Assembly: GCF_000934745.1 (NCBI RefSeq)
Contig: NZ_JYNO01000004.1
Coordinates: forward strand, 124,001-188,000
Source of the DNA: Desulfonatronum thioautotrophicum
Lineage (GTDB): Bacteria > Desulfobacterota > Desulfovibrionia > Desulfovibrionales > Desulfonatronaceae
Length of the DNA: 64,000 nucleotides
Reading direction: 5' to 3'
In this document: piece after piece, positions 27,196-37,151 of the stretch
How positions within the stretch are numbered: position 1 is the first letter of the stretch
Layout: each line of letters starts with the position of its first letter
The notes under the pieces: model-generated
Seen by the model: the letters and a program-made list of their open reading frames with translations, nothing else
What the model was told of the DNA's origin: nothing
The model's database searches: none
Translations under genes and position numbers: made by a program

Positions 27196-28605
27196 CTAGT
27201 CTTCGATAGGCTCTGGGACGCCGCGTCCGTGTTCCGGCAATGCTTCGGAATCGGCCATTGTCCCAGGCAGGGGCAATGGATCGAGGATCGCGACGGTGCG
27301 GGTATCCGGGACAAAGTATGTTGTGGCCACCCGTTGGACGTCTTCGGCGGTTACGGCCCGGATTCGCTCGGCGTATTCTTCTCCGATTTGCCAACCCAGG
27401 CCGATGGTTTCCAGCATGCCCAACTCAAAAGCCCTGGCGTTCAGGGAATCCTGGCGATAGACTTCCGAGGCGATAACCTGGGCCTTGATGCGTTGCAATT
27501 CCGTTTCGCCCACGGGAACGTCGATCAGCTGCTGAATCTGATGCAGCAGGGCCTGTTCCAGGATTTCCATTTCCGTCTGCGAGGATGGGATCGCGGAGAG
27601 GGTGAACAGGGTCTGCAGCCGGCTGTATCCTCCATACGAGGCGGTGGCGCCCAGGGCCAGCTCTTGTCCGCGAACCAGTTCGCGGTCCAGACGGGACGAC
27701 CGCCCGGAGCTGAGCAGGCCCGCGGCGACCATCAGTGCGTAGGCATCATCGGGTTCGGCTTGCTCTTCAAGAAGCGTTGGGATGGTCGGCACTTTCCAGC
27801 CCATGAGCAGGTGGGGCTGTTCCGCTGGAACCCGCAGGAAGACCCTGCGCTCGCCACGCTGGGCAACTTCTGTCCGGGGCTTGATCTCCGGCATGCTCCG
27901 GGCGGGAATGGGGCCGTAATAGCGCTGGGCCGCCGCGATCACTTCAGATGGTTCCACGTCGCCGACCACCACGACCACGGCGTTGTTCGGTGTGTACCAC
28001 GCGTCGTACCAAGCCTGGACGTCTTCCAGGGTATAGTTTTCAATATCGGTCATCCAACCGATGACGGAATGGCCATAGGGGCTGTTCAGAAAGGCCGCGG
28101 CCATCAATTGTTCATGCAGCAAGGCCGTGGGGCGGTCATCCCGGGTCAACCGCCGTTCTTCGATGACCACATTGCGCTCCGGCTGAAATTCTTCCTCGGT
28201 CAGACGCAGTGCGTGCATTCGTTCCGCCTCCATGGCCATGGCCGTTGACCAGTGGTCACTGCCCAGAACTTGAAAATAGGCCGTGAAGTCCTGGCCGGTG
28301 AAGGCGTTCTGGCTGCCGCCGAGACGGGAGATGATCCGAGTGAACTCGCCGGGGGGATAGGCTTCACTGCCGCGGAACATCATGTGTTCAAGCATGTGGG
28401 AGATACCGGTAATACCGCTGTGCTCGTGCCTGGAGCCGACTTCGTACCAGATTTGGTTCGTGACCACCGGGGCACGGGAGTCGCGCAACACCAGCACGGT
28501 CAGGCCGTTGTCCAAGCGGTGCATCACCACTTCGGCGGCGACCGGGGATACGCCGCAGACGGTCATCAGCCAGCAGAATAAAATAAGGATTCGGGAAGTG
28601 GACAT
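27196..28605 (-). CDS. Zinc-dependent M16 peptidase (pitrilysin family)
   Basis: This 469-residue protein starts at ATG 28605. The signal peptide ends near PVAAE (residue 25). The inverted zinc motif HMLEH is at residues 70-74, with the downstream glutamate region ERNVVIEERRL completing the site. The C-terminal half contains the usual GLLSSGRSSRLDRELV element. It is probably a periplasmic endopeptidase degrading peptides, active with the zinc-less homologue encoded next. Confidence 0.92.
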   Translation of the reverse strand: MSTSRILILFCWLMTVCGVSPVAAEVVMHRLDNGLTVLVLRDSRAPVVTNQIWYEVGSRHEHSGITGISHMLEHMMFRGSEAYPPGEFTRIISRLGGSQNAFTGQDFTAYFQVLGSDHWSTAMAMEAERMHALRLTEEEFQPERNVVIEERRLTRDDRPTALLHEQLMAAAFLNSPYGHSVIGWMTDIENYTLEDVQAWYDAWYTPNNAVVVVVGDVEPSEVIAAAQRYYGPIPARSMPEIKPRTEVAQRGERRVFLRVPAEQPHLLMGWKVPTIPTLLEEQAEPDDAYALMVAAGLLSSGRSSRLDRELVRGQELALGATASYGGYSRLQTLFTLSAIPSSQTEMEILEQALLHQIQQLIDVPVGETELQRIKAQVIASEVYRQDSLNARAFELGMLETIGLGWQIGEEYAERIRAVTAEDVQRVATTYFVPDTRTVAILDPLPLPGTMADSEALPEHGRGVPEPIED

Positions 28606-29003
28606 ATCGCGGTGGGACCTCTTGGGTTGTGGAAGCAGGTTTTTTTTATCGGATGAGAAAGCTAGGTGCACATTCCGAAGCGACTTGGCAAGAGGAATGT
28701 TTAAAAAAGCTTTCTTGCGGCTTGAATTGTCTCGGCAAACAGTTCAGCCTGATGCGAATGAAAAAAATATCGCATGCAGGATTTTCTGACAAGGTGATTG
28801 ATTTTCCAGAATTTTCACCGTATGAACTCCGCAACGTCCAACATTGGAGATCCTGGCCACACACCAAGGTTGAGGGGCCGTTGCGGGCTTGTTCCCTTGC
28901 CGGTTTTTCGGGCTCGGTTTCCGGGCTTGCTCCCGGCTTTGGCCCAAGCCGTTGATGTTGGCGGGTGTGACAACCTTTTTTCCCGTTTTAAGGAGGCTCT
29001 TGC
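28606..29003. other. Divergent intergenic region, no gene seen
   Basis: This gap separates the - strand peptidase operon from the + strand LIV transporter and must carry both promoters. I found only short, non-credible open frames. A strong AAGGAGG lies just before the binding-protein ATG at 29004. No operator or riboswitch could be assigned. Confidence 0.55.
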
Positions 29004-30128
29004 ATGAAAAAGATGTTGCTGATCGTGTTGGCCGGCATGCTGGCCGTGTCCCTGTTGGTGGGCCAGGCTCACGCGCAGATCCGGATCGGGCTGATGGCGC
29101 CGTTGACCGGTTCATGGGCCAGTGAAGGCCAGGCCATGAGGCAGATCGTTGATCTGCTGGCCGAGGAAGTGAACAATGCCGGCGGCGTCCTGGGACAGCA
29201 GGTACAGATCATCGCCGAGGACGACGCCGGTGACCCACGCACAGCGGCTTTGGCGGCCCAGCGGCTTTCCACCCGTGGCATTGTCGCGGTTATCGGAACG
29301 TATGGTTCCTCGATTACCGAGGCCAGCCAGAATATCTTCGACGAAAACCGTATTGTTCAGGTCGCCACGGGCTCCACGGCCATTCGCCTTAGCGAAAAGG
29401 GCCTGCGCTACTTCTTCCGAACCTCTCCCCGTGACGACGAGCAGGGTTTGGTCGCGGCCAACACCCTCAAAGACATGGGGTTCGGCACAGTAGCCATCCT
29501 GCACGACAACACCACCTATGCCCGCGGATTGGCGGATGAGGCCAGGGCGCTGCTTGTGGAAGGCGATGTGGAAATCGTCTTCTTCGACGCCCTGACCCCC
29601 GGGGAGCGGGACTATAGCGCCATCCTCTCCCAGCTACGGGCCCGCAACCCTGAAGTCGTCCTGTTCACCGGGTATTTCCCCGAGGCCGGACTGTTGCTGC
29701 GTCAACGGCATGCCATGGGTTGGGATGTGCCCTTTGTCGGCGGTGACGCGACCAACAACCCGGATTTGGTGAGCATCGCCGGCAGGGAAGCCGCGGAAGG
29801 CTTCATGTTTCTGAGCCCTCCCGTACCCCAGGATCTGGACTCCCCCGAAGCCACCGCCTTTATGGCCGCCTACCGGGCCAGGTTCAATGACGATCCCGCG
29901 TCGGTATGGGCTGTCCTGGCCGGCGATGCCTTCAATGTCATCGTGGCCGCCATCGAGGGCTCCGGTTCCACCGAGCCGGACAAGATTGCTGAATTCCTGC
30001 GCACCGGCCTGGAGGACTTCCAGGGCCTGACCGGTACCATTGCTTTTGACGACAAAGGTGATCGTATCGGCGAACTCTATCGCGTTTACAGGGTGGACGG
30101 CGAGGGCCGCTTCATCCTGCAGCCGTAG
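29004..30128 (+). CDS. Branched-chain amino-acid ABC transporter binding protein
   Basis: This 374-residue periplasmic type I binding protein has an AAGGAGG site and a signal peptide ending at QAHA (residue 24). The mature start QIRIGLMAPLTGSWASEGQ and the later FVGGDATNNPDL and AGDAFNVIVAAIE stretches are LivJ/LivK-like. It is followed by livH, livM, livG and livF and is their ligand receptor. Ligand identity (leucine-type or another amino acid) cannot be fixed. A perfect 13-bp hairpin after the stop may favour higher expression of this subunit. Confidence 0.92.
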   Translation: MKKMLLIVLAGMLAVSLLVGQAHAQIRIGLMAPLTGSWASEGQAMRQIVDLLAEEVNNAGGVLGQQVQIIAEDDAGDPRTAALAAQRLSTRGIVAVIGTYGSSITEASQNIFDENRIVQVATGSTAIRLSEKGLRYFFRTSPRDDEQGLVAANTLKDMGFGTVAILHDNTTYARGLADEARALLVEGDVEIVFFDALTPGERDYSAILSQLRARNPEVVLFTGYFPEAGLLLRQRHAMGWDVPFVGGDATNNPDLVSIAGREAAEGFMFLSPPVPQDLDSPEATAFMAAYRARFNDDPASVWAVLAGDAFNVIVAAIEGSGSTEPDKIAEFLRTGLEDFQGLTGTIAFDDKGDRIGELYRVYRVDGEGRFILQP

Positions 30129-30145
30129 TCCGCACCATTCTCCGG

Positions 30146-30173
30146 GCAGGGGCGGTTCACGAACCGCCCCTGC
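30146..30173 (+). other. Perfect hairpin between binding-protein gene and livH
   Basis: GCAGGGGCGGTTC and GAACCGCCCCTGC form a 13-bp stem with almost no loop. There is no T-run. Such intercistronic hairpins after binding-protein genes typically stabilise the upstream mRNA segment, so differential expression is the inferred role. Confidence 0.65.
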
Positions 30174-30241
30174 GTCTTGATGGATGTCTGATGGTGCAAT
30201 ACCAGCCACCCATCATCGACCACCACTCTAAAGGACACCCC

Positions 30242-31147
30242 ATGCAACTTTTCCTCGAACAACTGACCAACGGCTTGGCCGTGGGCGGGATCTATGCGTT
30301 GATCGCCCTGGGCTACACCATGGTTTATGGTGTGCTCAAGTTGATCAACTTCGCTCACGGTGACCTGTTCACCATCGGGGCGTTTTTCGGCCTGACCCTG
30401 TTGCTGTCCCTGGGTTTGACCAGCCATATCGGACCGGTGGCCGGAATTATCGTGTTGGTACTCATGGTCATGGGGTTGGTGGCCCTGATTGGTGCACTGC
30501 TGGAACGGGTCGCATATCGGCCCTTGCGCACTTCACCCAGGCTGTCCGCGGTGGTTTCCGCCCTGGGTGCTTCCATATTTTTTCAGAACGCGATCATGTT
30601 GATCTACGGTGCCCGGTTTCGGGTCTATCCCCATGACCTGCTGCCCACCACGACGGTGTCCTTGCTCGGAGTGAGCATCCCGGTGATGCGTATTGTCCTT
30701 TTTGGCGCCTCCCTGGTGATGATGGCCGGTTTGTACTATTTCGTGCAGCGAACCAAGACCGGGACGGCCATTCGGGCCGCGGCCATTGATCAGGGTGCAG
30801 CCAAGCTGATGGGCATCGATGTCAACAGGGTGATCATGTACGTCTTTCTGATCGGCCCGGCCCTGGGCGGCGCCGCCGGGGTGATGGTCGGGATGTACTA
30901 CGGGCAGATCAACTTCACCATGGGCTGGGTCTACGGGTTGAAAGCCTTTACCGCGGCCATTCTCGGCGGCATTGGAAACATCCCCGGCGCCATGCTGGGC
31001 GGTTTGCTGCTGGGGGTGATCGAGGCCATGGGCGCGACCTATATTTCCCTGGCCTGGAAAGACGCCATATCCTTCATGGTCCTGATTCTGATCCTGATCT
31101 TTCGACCCACCGGGCTCCTGGGTGAACGCGTGGCGGACAAGGTATGA
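30242..31147 (+). CDS. livH: Branched-chain amino-acid ABC permease LivH
   Basis: This 301-residue polytopic permease starts at ATG 30242 after an AAAGGA site. The early TNGLAVGGIYALIALGYTMVYG and LINFAHGD segments, and the late GIGNIPGAMLGGLLLGVIE, are LivH signatures. It forms the transmembrane channel with LivM. An in-frame ATG at 30191 would add 17 polar residues without a binding site. Its stop overlaps the livM start (ATGA). Confidence 0.94.
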   Translation: MQLFLEQLTNGLAVGGIYALIALGYTMVYGVLKLINFAHGDLFTIGAFFGLTLLLSLGLTSHIGPVAGIIVLVLMVMGLVALIGALLERVAYRPLRTSPRLSAVVSALGASIFFQNAIMLIYGARFRVYPHDLLPTTTVSLLGVSIPVMRIVLFGASLVMMAGLYYFVQRTKTGTAIRAAAIDQGAAKLMGIDVNRVIMYVFLIGPALGGAAGVMVGMYYGQINFTMGWVYGLKAFTAAILGGIGNIPGAMLGGLLLGVIEAMGATYISLAWKDAISFMVLILILIFRPTGLLGERVADKV

Positions 31148-32103
31148 AGCCGGCAACCATCATCAACGTCCTTGTCGTGGCCGCCTTGCTCGTGGCCCCG
31201 TACTGGTTGAACGCGTACTGGGTGGACGTGCTCAATTCCATCGGAATCTATGCGGTGCTTGCCCTGAGTCTGAACGTCATTCTTGGCTACGCCGGCTTGT
31301 TTCACATGGGCCACGCCGCGTTTTTCGCCGTGGGCACCTACACCACGGCTATCTTGAATACCCAATTCGGCATTCCGGTGCTCTGGTTGATGCCGTTGTC
31401 CGGGCTGACGGCCGGATTTTTCGCTCTGCTGGTGGCCCGGCCGATCATCCACCTGCGCGGGGACTATCTGCTGATCGTGACCATCGGCATCGTGGAGATC
31501 GTCCGCATTGCCCTGGTGAACAATGTTTTCGGCATCACCGGCGGTTCCAACGGCATTTTCGGGATCAACCGGCCCGAGCTGTTCGGCTATGTGATCCGCA
31601 CACCCCATGATTTTTACTACCTGATTTTCGGCTTTGCCGCGATCACCGTCCTGCTCTTTTTGCGTCTGGAGAATTCCCGTTTTGGCCGGGCCCTGAATTA
31701 CATCCGCGAGGACGACGTGGCCGCGGAGGGCAGCGGGATCGACGCGGCTCACTACAAACTGGTGGCCTTCATTCTTGGTGCGTTCTGGGCCGGGATGGCC
31801 GGAACCATTTTTGCGGCCAAGATGACCATTGTCTCGCCCCAATCCTTTACGTTCTGGGAGTCCGTGGTCATGTTCACCATTGTCATTCTCGGGGGGTCCG
31901 GGAACATTCGCGGCGTGCTTCTCGGTGCCTTCCTGATCGTCGGTTTGCCCGAGGTCTTCAGGGAATTCGCCGGAGCGCGGATGCTCGTCTTTGGGGCGGC
32001 AATGATCCTGATGATGATCTTTCGGCCCAAGGGCATCCTTCCAGCTCAGCCCAGAACCTACAATTTGGACTTTCTGGCCGGCTCACGGGGAGGCGGGAAA
32101 TGA
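31144..32103 (+). CDS. livM: Branched-chain amino-acid ABC permease LivM
   Basis: This 319-residue polytopic permease has the LivM hallmarks LSLNVILGYAGLFHMGHAAFFAVGTY (about 39-64) and GGSGNIRGVLLGAF near the C-terminus. It pairs with LivH. Both ends overlap neighbours by four bases (livH stop and livG start), showing tight translational coupling. The length is normal for the shorter LivM form. Confidence 0.94.
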   Translation: MKPATIINVLVVAALLVAPYWLNAYWVDVLNSIGIYAVLALSLNVILGYAGLFHMGHAAFFAVGTYTTAILNTQFGIPVLWLMPLSGLTAGFFALLVARPIIHLRGDYLLIVTIGIVEIVRIALVNNVFGITGGSNGIFGINRPELFGYVIRTPHDFYYLIFGFAAITVLLFLRLENSRFGRALNYIREDDVAAEGSGIDAAHYKLVAFILGAFWAGMAGTIFAAKMTIVSPQSFTFWESVVMFTIVILGGSGNIRGVLLGAFLIVGLPEVFREFAGARMLVFGAAMILMMIFRPKGILPAQPRTYNLDFLAGSRGGGK

Positions 32104-32891
32104 GTACATCACCGCTCCTGCGATTAGCCCAGCTGACCAAGTCATTTGGTGGGGTCATGGCCGTGAATCAGGTCAGCTTCGACGTGGACCACGGTTCCAT
32201 CGTCGGCCTGATCGGTCCCAACGGCGCGGGCAAGACCACGGTGTTCAACCTGATCACCGGCAATTATCGCCCGGATTCAGGAGAGATTCTTTTTGACGGG
32301 CGAAATATCGTGAACATGCGCACCAACCGGATCGTCACCCTGGGCATTGCCCGAACGTTTCAGACCATCCGGCTGTTCCAGAATATGAGCGCCCTGGAAA
32401 ATGTCCTGGCCGGATGTCACTGCCGGATGCGATCCGGGGCGATCGGGGCCATGCTTCGTCTGCCCTGGCAGAAGCGGGAGGAGCGTGAGGCCCTGGAAAT
32501 TGCCGTGGGGGAACTGGAATTTGTCGGGCTGCGTTCTCAATTGGACCAGGCAGCCCGGAATTTGTCTTACGGCAACCAACGCCTCCTGGAAATTGCCCGG
32601 GCCCTGGCCACCAAGCCCCGCTTCCTGATCCTGGACGAACCGGCAGGGGGCATGAACGATTACGAGACACAGGTTCTGGTGGATCTGATCAACCAGATCC
32701 GAGATCGCGGTATCACTGTCCTGCTCATCGAGCATGACATGAACCTGGTGATGAAAATTTGCGAAAAACTGGTGGTCCTGGAGTACGGGATCATGATCGC
32801 CCAGGGAGCACCCGTGGAAATCCAGAAGGATCAACGGGTCATCGATGCCTACCTGGGGGCCCCTGATGACGATGAAGACGAGGATTTTTGA
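32100..32891 (+). CDS. livG: Branched-chain amino-acid ABC ATPase LivG
   Basis: This 263-residue ABC ATPase has Walker A GPNGAGKTT near residue 39, signature LSYGNQRLLEIARAL near 154-168, Walker B FLILDEPAGGMN near 174-185, and the typical LivG C-terminus IDAYLG. An acidic DDDEDEDF tail is an unusual addition. It energises import together with LivF, whose ATG follows two bases after this stop codon. Confidence 0.94.
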   Translation: MSTSPLLRLAQLTKSFGGVMAVNQVSFDVDHGSIVGLIGPNGAGKTTVFNLITGNYRPDSGEILFDGRNIVNMRTNRIVTLGIARTFQTIRLFQNMSALENVLAGCHCRMRSGAIGAMLRLPWQKREEREALEIAVGELEFVGLRSQLDQAARNLSYGNQRLLEIARALATKPRFLILDEPAGGMNDYETQVLVDLINQIRDRGITVLLIEHDMNLVMKICEKLVVLEYGIMIAQGAPVEIQKDQRVIDAYLGAPDDDEDEDF

Positions 32892-32893
32892 TC

Positions 32894-33607
<714 letters not shown>

Positions 33608-33700
33608 AAAACATGGAGCGGCCTGAGGGTGACAAGCCGAGAGGTGAGAGCAATATTTGGCGTAACGTGGGTAGGTGCCCTTTCAGGATGGCGAACAGCT

Positions 33701-33925
33701 TCATCGTTGGCTGATTCTTCCCAGAACATCTTCAGCTGGTGAGGCATCGATCTGACCGGCATCATAGGCATCAAGCCGATCCTCAATTTCTTGTCTCCAG
33801 GCCGCATCGACGGATTGTTCCTCGGAGTGATCAAAACTCAAAAAAAGTTGCTCAATCAACTCGGCACGATCAATCGGCGAGAGGAGCGCGGCACTTTTCA
33901 GAATTTGTTGTACCGTGGGTGTCAT
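33701..33925 (-). CDS. Orphan addiction-module antitoxin (PF09720-like)
   Basis: This 74-residue protein has a GGAGAG site before its ATG. The pattern with LSPIDRAELIEQLFLSF and a C-terminal AWRQEIEDRLDAYDAGQIDASPAEDVL matches the short putative addiction-module component family, in which the toxin gene normally follows at once. Here the region after the stop (33607-33700) encodes no ParE/RelE-like toxin. A peptide starting at the overlapping ATGA lacks toxin features. A MITE ends 26 bp upstream of the start. It may be a relic or a solitary anti-toxin. Confidence 0.82.
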   Translation of the reverse strand: MTPTVQQILKSAALLSPIDRAELIEQLFLSFDHSEEQSVDAAWRQEIEDRLDAYDAGQIDASPAEDVLGRISQR

Positions 33926-33951
33926 AGACGTCTCTCCAGCAATATTTTTGA

Positions 33952-34102
33952 GTAACTACTCAGCTCATCCGTAATGATGCCCTGGATACCCGCCTGCGCG
34001 GGTATGACTGACTTGGAGACAAGTTTGAAAAAAGGTCATTCCCGCGAAGGCGGGAATCCAGCTTCAGAATGGGGCTCTAGCAAAGCATTACTGAATAGTT
34101 AC
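33952..34102. mobile_element. 151-bp MITE with terminal inverted repeats
   Basis: The ends are GTAACTACTCAG (33952-33963) and CTGAATAGTTAC (34091-34102), inverted with one mismatch, and GTAATG/CATTAC continues the symmetry inward. Inside are two oppositely oriented 27-bp palindromic units at 33982-34008 and 34035-34061 of the GTCATTCCCGCGAAGGCGGG type. There is no coding capacity, so movement would need a transposase supplied in trans. Confidence 0.82.
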
Positions 34103-34255
34103 GATTTATCATGAGCATAGCCAGGAACAACTGTGGCCGCAAGCGTTTTGAGCCCAAGCTGTTTTGCACCCAAGCCATTGGCTTGCCACGGCGAGTGCCT
34201 TTTTACGCAATCCAACTCTTCAGTTCAGAGCACTTGTCAGATGACTTGAGATCCA

Positions 34256-35140
34256 TCACCCATATGCCCGGCGCATGCGGCGCTCAACTCGCCCGGCCAC
34301 GGTGGAGAAGGTCAGGGTCAGGAGGAGATAGAGCAGGGTGATGGTAATCATGATCTCAAAGGTCATGTAGGTGGAAGCCATCAATTCCATCCCCTGAAAG
34401 GTCAGTTCCTGGACGCTGATCACCGAGACGATGGCCGTGTCCTTGATGGTGGCAATGAACTGGCCGGATAACGGCGGGACAATCCGGGAGACCGCCTGGG
34501 GCAGGATCACGTGGCGCATTTGCTGCCAGGGGGATAACCCCAGGGCATACGCCGCTTCGCGCTGCCCGCGTTCGATGGACTGGATGCCGGAGCGGACGTG
34601 CTCGGTGATGTAGGCCCCTTCATATACGGCCAGGGTGAGCAGGGCGGCCAGGAAATTGGGCATGCGGTCCACGGGCACGGCCACCCAGGGCAGCAAATCC
34701 TTGGCCCATTCCGGGAGGTTGCGCAGCATGGCTTCCAGACCGATCATGGTCATGATCTGGTCTGCCAGGAAAAAATAGAAAATGAAGATCAGAACCAGAG
34801 GTGGAATGTTCCGGACGGTTTCAACATAGGTCCAGCCAACCATGCGCAGAAACAAGGACCTGGAACACCGGGCCATGCCCATGATCACGCCAATGAGCGT
34901 GGCCAGGAGCATGGTCCAGATACTCAGTCGAATCGTGGTCAGGAGTCCCTGGGTGACCAGTCCGGGAATCCAGCGCCCCGCTGTTTCATCCCAACGCAGC
35001 AGATAATTGGCCAGCAAATGCCATCGCCACTGGTAATCCAGGGTGGCGTTGACGCGCCAGACAAAGAAGATGGCGAACGCGATGATCCCCAGGATCAGGG
35101 CGGCGTCGAGGGGGGTAAAGCGGGCAGATTTGGAAGGCAT
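34256..35140 (-). CDS. Polar amino-acid ABC permease, second subunit
   Basis: This 294-residue inner-membrane permease of the HisM/GlnP family has five or six helices. It carries the EAA-loop IERGQREAAYALGLSPWQQMRHVILPQA (in two pieces around residues 190-217), which docks the ATPase. It is encoded 179 bp after the binding-protein gene on the same strand and pairs with the permease at 37152-37964. The N-terminal 75 residues before the first family motif carry an extra helix, as in AapQ/GltJ-like subunits. No clear ribosome-binding site was found. Confidence 0.9.
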   Translation of the reverse strand: MPSKSARFTPLDAALILGIIAFAIFFVWRVNATLDYQWRWHLLANYLLRWDETAGRWIPGLVTQGLLTTIRLSIWTMLLATLIGVIMGMARCSRSLFLRMVGWTYVETVRNIPPLVLIFIFYFFLADQIMTMIGLEAMLRNLPEWAKDLLPWVAVPVDRMPNFLAALLTLAVYEGAYITEHVRSGIQSIERGQREAAYALGLSPWQQMRHVILPQAVSRIVPPLSGQFIATIKDTAIVSVISVQELTFQGMELMASTYMTFEIMITITLLYLLLTLTFSTVAGRVERRMRRAYG

Positions 35141-35319
35141 GCGTTATGTCTTTGAGTGCATTCGCCCGGACTGGATGAGAGACGGAGCAGTTGCTGTCGT
35201 ATCATCCAGTCCGGGGGATGCTAGTTTTTGCTGCCAGCGTGTGGCCTTGGGTTCACCTTTGCCCGTGTGGTTCCAAATGTGGATGGTCAGCACGGGAAAC
35301 GTTCCAGGGAACGACTGCG

Positions 35320-36156
35320 CTACTCCACCAATTCCTTCCAGTCCATGGTCTCGAACCAGTAGCTGTACTGATCTTCGATCCAGCCTTCAGCCGTAATTTC
35401 AATAATCCAGCTGTTCACGTAGTTAAGCAGGTCCGGGTCGCCTTTGCGCATGGCAATGCCCACAGGCTCCTTGGTCAGATTTTCCTGAAAGGGCATGAAA
35501 AGTCTATTGGGATGCTTGATGACTTCCTGAGCCGGCAAGGGCGCATTGCCCACAAACGCATGAGCCCGGCCCATCAATATTTCCTGGACGACTTGTGGTT
35601 CACGCTCGAAAAATTTGTGCTGGGCATTTGGAAAGAACCTTTCGGCAGCACGCTGTGCCGTGGTGCCGAGACGGGCGGCGATGATCACTTCCGGCTTGTT
35701 GAAATCCTCAATGCTGGAGAAACCAGCGGCCTTTTCCTTGTGTGCGGCCATGCTCTGGCCCGTGAAGTAGTAGGGGTTGCTGAAATAAACTTGTTGGGCG
35801 CGATCCGCGCGGATGCCCATTCCACCGATGAGCAGGTCAAACTTGCCCGTGAGCAGGGCGGGGATGATTCCTCGCCAGGCCGTGGGCACCAGTTCGATGT
35901 TCACACCGAGGTCCTCGGCGAAGCGCTTGGCCACATCAATCTCAAAACCGACGAATTCACCGGTTTTGTCCTGCATGGCCCAGGGAACAAAGGTGTCAAA
36001 GCCCACACGAAGCGAGCCGCGCTCCATGATTGTGGTCAGGGTGCTCTCCCTGGTGATTTGCTGACGAATGTTCTGGGCTTGGGCCAGTGATGTGGCCAGC
36101 AAGATAAAGATTGTCGTCAGAATCAATAACAGGTGTTTTCCTTTGCCGATGTTCAT
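35320..36156 (-). CDS. Polar amino-acid ABC transporter binding protein
   Basis: This 278-residue exported protein starts at an ATG with GAAGGAG upstream. The signal peptide ends at LAQA (about residue 27). [15 protein letters not shown] and [18 protein letters not shown] are typical of SBP_bac_3 proteins, followed by [18 protein letters not shown]. It binds a polar or charged amino acid in the periplasm. The ATG overlaps the stop of the upstream ATPase gene (ATGA). Confidence 0.92.
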   Translation of the reverse strand: MNIGKGKHLLLILTTIFILLATSLAQAQNIRQQITRESTLTTIMERGSLRVGFDTFVPWAMQDKTGEFVGFEIDVAKRFAEDLGVNIELVPTAWRGIIPALLTGKFDLLIGGMGIRADRAQQVYFSNPYYFTGQSMAAHKEKAAGFSSIEDFNKPEVIIAARLGTTAQRAAERFFPNAQHKFFEREPQVVQEILMGRAHAFVGNAPLPAQEVIKHPNRLFMPFQENLTKEPVGIAMRKGDPDLLNYVNSWIIEITAEGWIEDQYSYWFETMDWKELVE

Positions 36157-37007
36157 GTCTGCTCCTTCTTGTTGAGGTGTGTTCCATTCAGACCGGGAAT
36201 CGGTCCGCACAGTATTTGGCCAAGAAAGGCGCGGGTGCGTTCCTGTCTCGGATTGCTGAAAAAGTCTTCGCTGGAGGCGTCCTCCAGAATCCGTCCGTTT
36301 TCCATAAAAATCACCCGGTCTCCGGCTTCCCGGGCAAACCCCATTTCATGGGTGACCACAACCATGGTCATGCCGTCCCGGGCCAGGCCTTTCATGACTT
36401 CCAGCACTTCCCCGATGGTTTCCGGGTCCAGGGCGCTGGTGGCTTCGTCAAAGAGCATCACCTTGGGGTGCATGGCCAGAGCGCGGGCAATGGCCACCCG
36501 CTGCTGCTGTCCGCCGGAGAGCTGGGCCGGGTAGGCCTGGGCCTTGTCCGTCAGGCCGACCCGGGCCAGGAGGGCCATGGTTGCTTCGTTGGCCTCCTTG
36601 CGGGATTTCCCCCGAACCTGTTCCTGGGCCAGATTGATGTTTTGCAGGGCGGTCATGTGTGGAAAAAGATTGAAGGACTGGAAAACCATACCCACTTCAG
36701 TGCGAATGGCCAGCCGGTTGCGGGGTGTGGCATCCAGGGGGATGCCGTCAATGATTATCTCTCCGGAGTCGATGTCCTCCAATCCGTTCAGGCAGCGCAG
36801 CAGGGTCGACTTGCCCGAACCGGAGGGGCCAATGACCACCACGACCTCTTTTTGCCGCACGCTCAGGGAGACATGATCCAGGGCAAGCAACCCTCCAGGG
36901 TAGGTTTTGACGATATCCCTGACCGTAATGATGTCCTGGCTCTGCTGCGCACTGTTCATTATTGTTGCCGACTTTGCCGCGGCATTGAAGGTGTGATTTT
37001 GCTGCAT
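36153..37007 (-). CDS. Polar amino-acid ABC transporter ATPase
   Basis: This 284-residue GlnQ/HisP-type ATPase has Walker [10 protein letters not shown] near residue 60, the Q-loop [12 protein letters not shown], signature [15 protein letters not shown], Walker [15 protein letters not shown] and switch histidine [15 protein letters not shown]. About 25 N-terminal residues precede the ABC core. A second in-frame ATG at residue 17 could be the true start. It powers the importer with the flanking permeases and binding protein. Confidence 0.93.
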   Translation of the reverse strand: MQQNHTFNAAAKSATIMNSAQQSQDIITVRDIVKTYPGGLLALDHVSLSVRQKEVVVVIGPSGSGKSTLLRCLNGLEDIDSGEIIIDGIPLDATPRNRLAIRTEVGMVFQSFNLFPHMTALQNINLAQEQVRGKSRKEANEATMALLARVGLTDKAQAYPAQLSGGQQQRVAIARALAMHPKVMLFDEATSALDPETIGEVLEVMKGLARDGMTMVVVTHEMGFAREAGDRVIFMENGRILEDASSEDFFSNPRQERTRAFLGQILCGPIPGLNGTHLNKKEQT

Positions 37008-37151
37008 AACTGGCTATTTCTTCATTTTTTTCCAATTCATTCGTCCACGTTCACGTCCACATCAACGCTCATGGACTGCTTCAGTTCAATCCTGCCCCTG
37101 ACTTCTGAACCTTGAATTCTGACTTTCAACATTCAGCACTCATTCCCTCCA

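Noticed and set aside
34111-34341. Small open frame beside the MITE
   Set aside because: No ribosome-binding site, no recognisable domain, and it overlaps the end of the permease gene.
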